From Nymphaea colorata (taxonomy: Eukaryota; Streptophyta; Magnoliopsida; Nymphaeales; Nymphaeaceae), in assembly GCF_008831285.2 (NCBI RefSeq), contig NC_045143.1, positions 22,136,302 to 22,200,301 on the forward strand: a stretch of DNA of 64,000 bases, read 5' to 3'. Positions within the stretch are counted from its first letter, which is position 1. Each line of letters opens with the position of its first letter. Position numbers and translations under genes: made by a program. Positions 36,101 through 48,000 of the stretch are shown here, one piece after another. Under the pieces are notes generated by a model that saw only the letters and a program-made list of their open reading frames with translations, had not been told where the DNA came from and did no database searches.

Positions 36101-39100
36101 CATTGTAGACCTTTCCCCCTGAAAAGAATTCTCACCAAAATATGAAGCATATTCCAGGAAGGTGACATCTTTGGTAACATAGACACGACCTGTGGAAGGG
36201 TCTCGTCACTTATATCCTTTTCGAGTTGGGGAATAACCTAGAAAAACGCCCTTAACCGACCTAGGATCAAGCTTTTTAATATTAGGACTATGATTGTGAA
36301 TAAAACAAACACATCCAAAAACTCTAAGTGGAAGAGAGAAAGGTTCACGACTCCCCGGTAACATAGAGTGAGGCATCTGCCCATTCAACACACGACTAGG
36401 CATACGGTTAATTAGATACATACTGGTCAACAAAGCATCCCCCCAATATTTTTTTGGAACATGACGTTGAAATAGAAGTGCCTGAGTCATATTCAGTAAG
36501 ATTCTTTCGTTCAGCAACTCAATTTTGAGGAGTATAACTACAAGAAGTCTCCTGAACAACTCCCTTTTTTCAAAAGAAGCTATCAACAGACTGGCACGTA
36601 TACTCACGAGCATTGTCAGACCGAAAGGTCTTAACAGATGCTCCATATTGAGTTTCCACATAAGCAATGAAAGTCTCTATGACAGTAGGAACTTCACTAC
36701 GGTCTTTCAGCAAATAAACAATGGTGTTACGAGAACAATCATTTATAAAGGTGATAAAATACTGAAAACCATGACAAGAAGGAATTCCCAAAGGCCCCCA
36801 CACATCAGAGTGAATCATGGCAAACACCTCGTCAGAACGATGGATAGACACAAGGTACGAAGCCCTACCATGTTTGGCCTGACAGACATCACAAGACACC
36901 AAAGTCATATCTAACCTGAAACACAGATCAGAAAATAACTGTCTTAAAATTCCAAAAGGAAGGTGTCCAAGGCGCTCATGCCAACGCAGAATTGACTGAA
37001 GGGAGTCCTCTCTACTCTTCGTTGTTTTGCTGGCGGTTGTCATGAGGGCAGTAGCGACACGCATAGGTAAACGATATAACCCTTCAGAAAACAAACCAAT
37101 CTCAATCCTCTTCCCTGTCACCAAGTCCTGCAGAACACATCGATCAGCAGAAAAAATAAGTTCACAGTTCAACTCTTTTGTAATCTTGCTAACCGACAAG
37201 AGGTTCAAGGGAAGATGAGGAACATGTAGAGCATTGTGGACTAAGAACTTATTCAAAAGTGAGAGACTCCCTTTTCCAGTCACAAAAATAGAAGAACCAT
37301 CGGCAAGAGACACTCGTTCCTTTCCTGACGAAAGCTTATACCCATGAAAAACCTTAGGATCACCAATCATGTGGTGGGTAGCACCACTGTCAATAATCCA
37401 CTCCCTCATATGATAATCCGCCACCACGTCAGGTTCACCAAAGCAAAAAAGGCCTAACAAAGAAATAGGCACAAAGAAGGAACAACAAACAGCAATCGGG
37501 AACAGCAGACAGGACGATGTTGGGTGGTGACGCAGGGAGCTGACAGATCAGTGCGACAGATCTCCACGGGCTTCACGGGAACAACGGCAACCGGCACACA
37601 CCAAACGACGACAAACAGCAAGGAAGGCCTGGGGCAACAGCAACGGAGCACAAAATGGCGGGCGACGGTGAGCGCTGAGCGATGGACGACGCTAGGCGCT
37701 GACAGATGTTTGAGCGACGGGGACTTAGGGCGACGACAAAGAAGGCGGAGTTGGGCTGCACTGGCGATGGAGCACGACGGGCGTGAGTTGGGCAACGATG
37801 CTGGGCTGCAGCCGGAATCAGCAGCAACAATGGAAGCAGTGGCGGCGACAGCGGAATAAGAGCAGCGAGCGATGGAAAGGTCAGGGCCGAAACATCACGG
37901 CCGACAAAAAATTTCTACAAACTAGTCACGACTCCGATACCATGTAGAAACAGTAAAAGCGAGAAGAACACGGATGTAACGTGGAAAACCCTCAACGAGA
38001 GGGAGAAAAACCACGGGTGAGGAGGTCTGGTGCCCACTAGCCGCCAGACTCTCTCTCTTAAAACTTCATTCACGCCAGAAATTACGATTACAAGTCTTTA
38101 AGTAAGGCCCAACAAGGGCTACAAGCTGGATCGGGTCTGGACCCAGACCCAGTTCCGAGACCCATCTTTACATGCTTCAACAACCTGTATATTTGTTATA
38201 TGTATATACTACTATATAATTGTATTATACGGATAACTTATACCTGTTGTATTATATACATGTTATATTATCTAACTTCTATGCATTAGCATGGTTATGT
38301 ACCTGTTATACCTGTTACAAAGTATAGTCACAAATAACGTCTCGGAGTTTTAAACGGCGAGGTTTTTCTCGAGTATAATACAGCAAGCTTGAAAAAAAAG
38401 GAAAAAATATGGCAAATTTTAAAAATTTTAAAAAACTAAAAATAGGGGGGAAGTAAAATAAGTAAGAGACTAATAACACAAACATCACAAGATAAGTAGA
38501 TTTGCAACAAATAAAAAATAGAAAATGAAAAAAAAAACTGTTTGGCATTAAAAAAAGTGAAAAAAATGAAAAAAGTGAAAAAAAACGCTGTTTTTAAAGT
38601 TTTTCTTAAAAAAAAACGCGTTTTTTTACGTTTTAAACAGCCATTTAATTTATCGTGTTTTTTTCGAAAAAAATGTGTTTTCTGTAATACAAACTTATGT
38701 ATATACTATTATGTACTGTTAATCTGCTGTGCTGCTGCCTGCTGCTGTGAAGGATGCAGTCAGTCCCAACACACCAAGGTATGGAGTCCATATATATTTT
38801 CTAATATAATATGTAAATAGTCTACCTGTTTTATATATGTTTCTGTTTCTGATTTCTGATTTCAGTTTGAATTGTCTGAATCTTGCCCTTATTTGACTAG
38901 GAGGTCATGAATCCAAACTTCTTAGCTAGTTGCAAGAAGCCCTTGTTTAACAAATACCTTTTGAACATCCTCATTATCTTTTGACATGTTATGGGAAACA
39001 TGTTCACATTCAAGTTTCTCGTTCAAATTATTGTAGGCACACAAGGAACAACATACAAACACTACAATACTTGTAGTATCCTCCCATGCCAAAGCAACAA

Positions 39101-41966
39101 CATACTACACTTCGTATTGCATATTAAAGGAAAACTCACTTGAGTTTCAGAAGCAGGCACTGAGGGCTCAAGAACTGAAGTAGCAGTTGTCACAAGCTCG
39201 TTACCACGTGTTTTATGCCTTTCATAATCAAGAAGAGCCTGCCCAACAAGTTATATCACTTTTAGCCAAAAGCTGATGTCTATTAAAAGCTTCTTACCAT
39301 CTAAAAAATACTAAGAAGAGAAAAATAATTAACTGGAAAAAGTCGACTAACTTGCAAAGTGAATGAAGGCCAAGGCCATACATGCTGAAATGAAACTTCA
39401 GCTTGAGAAGATGACAATACTAAACTAGTAAACTAACACATACCCTCTCAAGAGAAAGTAGATAGCTAAAGGGAGGGATATGCAGGTGATCAGAGTTTCT
39501 GACTCCTTAATTTACATGGTCAACCACCACAATGCAATTTTATCATAGAAATGAGAACTTCCAAAAAAATTTCAGACCTGACTAGCAAAAGAAATCTCCA
39601 GGCCCCATTATGCAACATTATTTAGCCAAATAGATTATTTTAGGAAGTTTAATTTACTAAACAGTAGTCAACAAAATATCAGCATCCAAGAAGATCAGAT
39701 TTTGACTAGGAAAGGAGCCCCTAATTCCAGTTATCAGCACTTTGTTGCTAAACAAGTATACCTAAAGGGAAATAAAACATGTATTTTTAGCTATCTTAAA
39801 CCATGACATTAAAAAGAGAAAAAACACAAAAAGAAAATCAATCTATCCCAGGATGCATGTAAAAATAAGTCTTTTGAGTTCCACACAAAAGTAGGTCGCT
39901 AGTTTGGTAACTGCATTCCCATGCTAGTGGGTCAGGTTCCACTAAAAGGGTCTCCATTTGTTTTGCATTTCATCCAATTCCCAGATTGAACTAGAGCCGC
40001 CTAGAGACTTAATAAAAAATCTTGTAAGATTGTTCACGACTGCAGGTGGCAACTGCTCAAGAATAGAGTAATCTTGAATGAGGTTTAATTATTGACCAAT
40101 TTTCTTCAACTCATCTCTTGACAGATCCACCAAGGGAGGAGACAGAACTAAAAGAGAATATGTGCAAGAGCATGCAAGATCCCTTGTTTCGGGGGAGATG
40201 CTAATATTTTACTGCAAAATTCAAGGACACGAGAATAAAGCCTTCTCAGTGTTCTACTTTCACTCCAGCAAAAGAGAGAGCGAGAGAGAAAGTAAGCATG
40301 TATCTGTGCCATCAGCATCACCTTTTCATAAAAAATCCGAAATGACCAGGAGATGGTAGTACAGGTCCTGAAATGTAAATGCCAAAGATTAAATGCATCA
40401 TTACAAGAGAAAACCTTACATGGATTATAAATCACAATAAATGGTAGAAGGAAAAAACTGCAGATAATGGATATTACTTACTTATACGTTGCAAACCTAG
40501 CCAAAATATTCAACATAATCTTCCTAGCTAAAATAGAGACTGCCAAGGAATATAAATGAAAAAAACAATTGAGGAACTAATGATAAAGCACCTGGACTGA
40601 ACGTGTGGATGTTTTGTGGTTTTTCCAATTCAAGAGAAAAACAGATTTATTTAGTTTTTCACTTTTGTTTCATTACTAACAAAACCACTAATTGGTGATA
40701 AATTTATGACATACAAAGTAAAAACAGAGTTTTGGAGGGTTAATTTGAAAGACAAAGTAGTTGCTTAATTATGAAATGACCAACTAGCATGTAATCTGAG
40801 GTATTAATCTAAAAGACACTAGAAGATATTACTTATGAGACCACTTGATATTCAAATCAACGATTAAACATAGAAAAAGGTTAGTGGCGTTGCCCAGCTA
40901 AAGGCATGCCTAAAGGTGATAAGTTCAGATGGTGCTTGCAGTACAACCAACTTATTAGGCCAAGAATTAGAAGAAAGATAGTGTTCCCATGAAAGTACTT
41001 CTGACACTTCTCTAACACACTCATTTCTTGAAAAATGAGAAGCTGCCAGTTTAAGAGAAATGATAAAATGCCAATAAAGTACAGAAGGAAAATTTTGACA
41101 TGTTACCCATTGAGGGCAATAACCAAGAAATATCTTCCAATTTGAAGTAAATCTCAGTAACTTCCTCAAAAAAAAAAAAAAAATTGAATGAAGGATTATA
41201 TACAAGCTACAGCTAGAAGAAACCTCCTTGTTGTACCTTGTATTATTAACATGCAGTAGTTAGCAAATATAACAGTTTCGTACCTACTGAAAAGAAATGT
41301 GGGAGACGTGAGAAGTAAAAAAGCAAGACTCGCGATCAACAAAACAAAAGTAATTTTTAAAACACACTTCATAGCAAGGTATTGTTAGCATGAACAAGGC
41401 AAAGGAACCAAAAAGCCTCAAGATATATGTAAAGGAAGATTCTCATGCCAATGCAAGCCAAAAGAAGGGGAAAACAATGGCTAGGCTACCAATAATATCA
41501 ATGGACAATGGCATCCGAACAAGCTGCAATTTGATCCAGCCTGTCCACCTAGGGAATGTTTAGACCAGGTTTCAAAGAAACGTCCAGGATGTCAGGCCAC
41601 TTGCAACATAGAGTTTTCATAGTTGATCAAACCATGATAATCCCCTAAAACGTATAGGTTCATCAGCTGGTCAAACAGATTCATCCAATGGAATTGGCTG
41701 AATAGTTTTCAAGCCCAGGTTAGACCAGCATGACCACCAAACCCAACACCAATAACACAACCCTGACATGTACTTTCTCAAGTGCACAAAGCTAGTAACA
41801 AACAACTTGAAGCATGTGGATTACACCTTTTAATAAATGATTATTGCAGATAAATATTAATACCAGAGACCACATCCATTTCCAGTGTCCAACTTCAATC
41901 TTCGCATCAAAATTTATATGTGCACAGCCTGTCCATCAAAAGGCTGCAGATATCTTGTCAAAAGTC

Positions 41967-42001
<35 letters not shown>

Positions 42002-45000
42002 TATTATATATATATTGTAGGTTTCTGTTTTGTGTGTCTGTATTTTTTTATGTTCTTTTTGTTGTTAAAGTGTTGTTGTTGCTCTTCTACACATCGCAGG
42101 CTCCAAAGGCTAGAATTCTAGCTGTTGGACAGCCTGCAACAGCAAGAATGAGCTGTACAAATAAGGAGTTGAGGTCCCTAGTCTTACGTCACTTCTTCCA
42201 AGTTGTTCCCTTTAAGATACTAAGAATCCTTTATTTACTTTGATGTGCCTTGGTGATTGTGAGCTTTGGGTTAATGAGGTGTAAATGATTATTCATCTAT
42301 ATGTTTACATGGTAACAGAGCTGGAAAAGAAGAGAGCTTCTAGCTAACTTCATCATAAGAATAAATCTGCAACAGATGCTGGACAAAAGATGTTTTTGAA
42401 CCAAATCAGTTTCCTTTTTGGCAGCCAAAGCTGTATATTGCTGATTTGACGGCTGCTTATCAATTGTGGCAGTTTCTACCAGCAAAGTTTTCGTCAGAGG
42501 CCTGCACCTCTTGTTGCTGAAAAATTTCTTGGTGATTTCCCCTCTTATTTTCTCTTTAGTTATTCTAAATGGAGAACAAGGAACATTTTTTCCTTCCCAA
42601 TTGTTAAGCTCGCCTCTATTGTGACTCAGCCCTCCATAATCGAGCATCATCTAGGAGGAAAGGGACTTTGAGGTTTCATTGATGGTTCCAAAAGGGAACT
42701 ACAATTAATTCCCAACAATAATATTGAGGGACAAGCTCAAGAGTTAGTGAGAGAAAACAAAAAAAGTTGTTAACAACTATGAGAATAAGCGGAAGGAACA
42801 GAAGATTGATAACCAATTTAGAACACAGTTATGTCATGGACCCATGGTTGCTCAATAGTATTGACATTACTCAACTTTGCCGAATTCAAGCATACTATGA
42901 AGTATGAAGCAGGAGATTTTCTTAATGAGGCACAACATGACTGTTGCTCATAAAGGCAACGTCCAATTAAGGACCTCCAATCTTCAACAAAGAGAGAAGT
43001 CCATTAAAGAGTATTTTGGAGAATTAAACCAATTGTGGATGATTTATTTACATTTGACCTACAATAACAAGATCCTAAAGATATTATTTTTGGAGAAGAA
43101 CAAATTCAAGAAGAAAAAAAATTCTACTTGTTCAACATCAGGTTTAGACCCAAGTTCATGGAGTTAAAACATCTTTGCATTGTAGGACAATTGTGCCAGT
43201 TAAATAATGAAAAAGCATTGTCAGCCTCCAAGAATGATTACCCAAAAATTATGCCAAACCCTAAAAATCACCTTATTTTGAATGACAAAATGAAGAAATG
43301 AATTGAAAAATAATTCACTACCACTGTCACAAAGGCGGATACAAAAGTCAAAATTCATCCCAAATTAAGAAAGTTCAACCAAAAAAAAAATCCACAAATG
43401 CACAAGAAAAAGGGGGAATCCTACCCTATAGGATTGGTATCTACTATCTACTCTATAGAATTGGTGAATGCTCTACAACCTTTTCCTCAAAGAAACTACT
43501 TCTACTCAAGCACTGCTGCAGCCTCCAATATATGTGGTATATCACCTTGGATTTTGTATTTGACAGCATCTTTTCATATTACTCCAAATAAGACTTCTTC
43601 ATCAAGATGTAAAACCAACTCAAGTCCTTTTGTTTCTACTGTGGAAATATTGAACTAAATGTAAAACTAAATGTTTTCCAAAATTCCAAATGGTAGGTGT
43701 GCTCTAAAAATAAATGTAAACTTATTATCAATTTTCCAAAAATAACTAATCATGGTTGCAATATTATTTTCTCACAAAACAATGTTTCATACAGGATGAC
43801 TAATTTGAGCAAACAACTAGACAGACTTTAGAAGAATCTCAATTATGTGGCTTGTAAGGGCCTATCTAGGTCAATGTGTAATATTGCCAAGAAATTATAC
43901 ATCCATCTTTTGCATGAAATGCTATGTCACTTATTTCCAGAAAAGTTTGTAAAGAGGATTTTGTGACAATTGTATGATTGGAAACAAAAAAAAATACATA
44001 TCCTTTGGAAATAGAACTTTTATATCAAAATTTCCTTTTCAATTGGTTCGTTCATATGCATGGGGACCTCCACCCATAATCTTCAAAGCTGGTCCCTCTT
44101 ATACTACATTTTTTAATAGATATGTTTAGATTTGTTTCCTTAAAAACAAATCTGACATTTTTACTCCCTTCAAGATCTTTTATAATAAGGTAAAAGATCA
44201 ATCCAATGACTCTACTAATCCAGAGAAGTGATTCAGGAGGGACATATCATTTAAAAAAGAAATTAAAACTTTACTGAAGAAAGTAGAATATTGCATAAAA
44301 GTGTCATACAACTCTTCAACAAAATAGTCTAGCCAAACAAAAACATACAAATATAATTGAAACAACTAGGACCATTCTTATTTCAAAAATGTGTTCCTAA
44401 AGAATCTTAGGCAGAAACTACACTTCATCTTTAATAAATAAAACACCTTCGAAAACCTTGGAAAATATTTCTCCATTTCAAAACATTATAACATTCAACC
44501 AAATTATAATAAATTAAGAGTGTCTTACTGACAGAAGTGAGAAGTTATCTTCAAAAACTATCAAATGTGAAATGTGTTTTCATGATTATCAGAAAAGTCA
44601 AAAAGGCTTTAGATGTTATGACTTTGAAAATGATAAACTTTATGTGTTGTGAAAGGGGACCTTTCTAGAAATAAAAAAGGATTTTGAAGAAATGAATCCC
44701 AAAGATGAACAAGAATGCTCTTTTCTTTATGAATTGTTGCCTTAGAATAATGAACCTCATATGCATGATTTGGATACTGATTGCATCCTTAGAAATGATT
44801 GCATTTATGATATTTGTTGTAATATTGTTAACAAAAATCTATGTGAAATGACGGGCCATTTACAGAATGAATTGCCTAAAATTTTCATGCCTAAAAGCCC
44901 TGACAAAGTGACATATATATAGGGGCCTTGAAATGCTGTGGCCAAAATGGCTCTAGCATTTCTACCGCCCTTCAGTACACGCACACCAGTGCATATGCAC

Positions 45001-48000
45001 TGTGGCACGTGCACTGAGGCCACCTGCCTGATGGTTCATAGAGCAGGTCAGAGGGGATGGAATCCTCGTCAAATCAAAGCAAAACTAGGTTAAGAACTGG
45101 GTCAAATGGGTTTAAGTATTCATGTGGACCGAATTTGGATATTGCATACACTAAAGAAAGGATTACTCAACCCAATTAATTATAGAGATTAGTCAAACAT
45201 CAAACCCAAATTTGGTCAAATTACGTCTAAATTTGGAAATATTCATGTGTAATAAGAAAGGCAAAGGTAGTCAAAAGAAGAATTCCAACTTTTCCAACAC
45301 AAATAATTGTGCAAGGGAGTCAGATTTTGAGTTGAATATGAATTTAAAGAGGTGAAATTCAAGGAATAAAGGGATCATCATAAAACACCAAAAAAACCAA
45401 CATAAATAAAATTGGATTGGAGGTTATGAGCGATGGGTAGGGACAAAAAAGTAATTAACATAAAATTTTCCCCCTAGGAATTGTTCAACCACTCATAAAG
45501 GAAATTGGAGGGGAAAATGGTGGTGGTGGCTGGAAATCAAGAAAAAGAGAAAGGGAACAAGGAAACCAAATAGTCACATTCTTAGTTAAGATTAAGCTAT
45601 TTCTTGAGTGAATCTTGGTGAAGTAGCATACAAGACAACAGAAATCCTCAGGGTGCAGCTTGTAAAGAGTCTTGCTGCAGCTCTAAAAGGAAAGGACATC
45701 AAAGAGGAGGCTGCCCAAGTTGCTCAAAGGATAAAAAAGCTGGCCAACTTGTGAAGGATCTCCAAGTGATCTTAGCAACGAACATAGGACAAACAAAGGG
45801 AGAAGAGGGATCTGCAATAGGTGGAACATTTAAGTAAATTTACTACCGACCAAAATTTTTTTATTGCCGAAACAATCCTAAGTTTAAACACTGATTCTCA
45901 ACCTTCAATACAAGCAAGATAGGAAGAGGGAAACTGGGCTGATGCTTGGGTGGAGAACGGCCCTTGAAGGTCCTTTGGAGCTGCACTTCCATCTAGACTG
46001 GGCTGAGATTAGGAAGGTAAGATGTACGTTATTTTGTAGTAGTACATGAGCTATATGACTGAACATAATGCTGATCCTAACCTACGTAGGTGTGGGGTTT
46101 CACTTCAAGGTAAAAAGGAGACGAGCCAAGGAAAAGGAGCCAATTTATCATTTTGAGACCCTAGGCAAGATATGGTGGATGCTTGAACACGTGCATAGCA
46201 TTTAGCTCTAAAATTCTGATGTATGTTTGACAAGCATAAATGTAGAGGAATACAACTCAGGACACCTGATAAACTGACAAGATTTAAGGACTTACAAGAA
46301 GTTTGGTGCTAAAAGAATCAATCATGTACACATGATCAATGAATCACAAACCCGACCAGCTTATATGTATTCATAATGCTTGAAAAGGGTCTGGACCTAG
46401 TACATCAGAATGAAATGTATACTCCAGCAAAAATCAAGTCATAAAAGCTAGAACTAGACATCTGTTGCATGTGCTGAATGAAGGACAAATAGCATAGTTG
46501 TGCATCTCCTAGGCCACGCTTAGTCATGGACTAGGCATGAGTCCACAGCCCGACTTTAGGTGAGGGATTTGGTGTTGACTTAGGCAAGGGGTTTGGTGTT
46601 GGCACCTAGGCGGACTAGATGCCAGCATACCCAGTCCATGGAAGGTGACTTTTCACCTTCAAAGTGTTTTCTGTTCCAAGTGTTTGCTGTGTGTTTTCAA
46701 AGTGTTTACTGTGTGTATTATGTGTTTCAAAGTGTTTTTCTGTGTGTTCTGCCAGCATTTATATGAGTTCCATATTTGTTTGTGTATATATTGTAACTTG
46801 TTACATCAGTGAAACCTTTTATCATAACTGGTTTCTTCTTCTAACTCTCCATTCTTTGAATGCAGTCCTATCAATTTTGGTAACTGATTTCTTCTTCCAT
46901 CTCTCCATATGATGAATGCAATCCTATCTCTATTGTTCATTGTTACGAGGAACTAATCTCCATACACAGAAAATTGTTGAAAGCCTGGCATTTGATCAGA
47001 ACCAACTATAGCCTGGCATTTCACTATTTGTCAAATACAACTTGAAAAACGTAAAGCTATTAGTCAATGCAATTAACCAGAACCAACTACAGCCTGGCAT
47101 TTCATTATTTGCCAATGCATTAACATTTTATTTTGTTGTTTGGTAAGTTGATTTTGACTCATCCAACCTTGCTAACATGCTAACTTGACACATAAAACAT
47201 AAAGCTAACATTTTAGAATTAAAAATAACTAAGCAAAATTGCAACGCCTTTTGGACGCCTTCTTTAGGCTAGGAGCGCTTAGGCAGTGTGCCTAGCCACC
47301 TTGAAAACTAAGATAGGAACCAGAGAGCATGGCTCTCACGGTTTTATGTTTGATGAACTCATATGGGGGATGCTTCAGTAGAAAGAGAAAATGAATGAGC
47401 AAAAGGAGAGGTGTGTGTAAATATATTTTCTGAAAAATATGTACAAATGCACATGGAAATTTATAACGAGAAGGAGAAAAAAAAGATTGGTTCAAAGGAG
47501 ACTGTATTTCAAAGTCAGGACTAACCTTAGTATGTGCCTAAATGAAGCATGAAAACATGTATGTACATATAAGTTTAATCAAGCATGCCTAAGTGTGATA
47601 TGTGAATACTTAAATACGAAAGACAGGTACATTTTGAATCTGAAATAGATATTTGAGAACATTAAGCTCATGAAGAATATCACCATGCATGGTTGATTTA
47701 GTCTTAGTGTTGCACATTTTGTGAATAGAATGAATTCATGAACTTATTAATTTGGCATAGAACCAGCTAGGACATCATGTCTGTATGCATGTTGACATGG
47801 TTCAAGATTTATATAGCCGTGACAAGACTCCTGAACAATGGGATTATCAGAAATACAACATAGATTATTCATGAATTGGGTTTTAACATAATGGAAAGTT
47901 TCATTTATTGTCACAAAAAACGGGGACGGGTATTAAACGGCGAGTAAAAAAACGGGTATAATACGGCAAAGTTTTATATATCGGGAATAAAACGGTAAAA

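Larger units (their letters stand above)
33483..38182 (-). mobile_element. Ty1/Copia LTR retrotransposon (gag-less, defective), sense to ARID intron 5
   Basis: Two LTRs (33483-33724, 242 bp; 37943-38182, 240 bp) both begin TG and end CA. They are flanked by the exact 5-bp duplication ACCTG (33478-33482 and 38183-38187). On the minus strand the order is LTR, primer-binding site (TGGTATCGGAG, 37942-37932), about 470 bp of GC-rich leader, protease, integrase, reverse transcriptase, RNase H, polypurine tract (33725-33736) and LTR. This domain order defines Copia. The leader is too short for gag and shows no zinc-knuckle motif. The LTRs differ by eight substitutions and a 2-bp indel by hand count, about 97% identity. 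A 421-bp MITE is nested inside at 35633-36053. It lies in ARID intron 5 in the same orientation as that gene. Confidence 0.95.

Noticed and set aside
36525-36914. 129-codon plus-strand frame inside the Copia element
   Set aside because: Antisense shadow of the integrase coding region.
37454-37859. Open frames in the GC-rich Copia leader as a possible gag or captured gene
   Set aside because: Short, overlapping on both strands, with no zinc-knuckle or capsid motif. They are treated as leader sequence.
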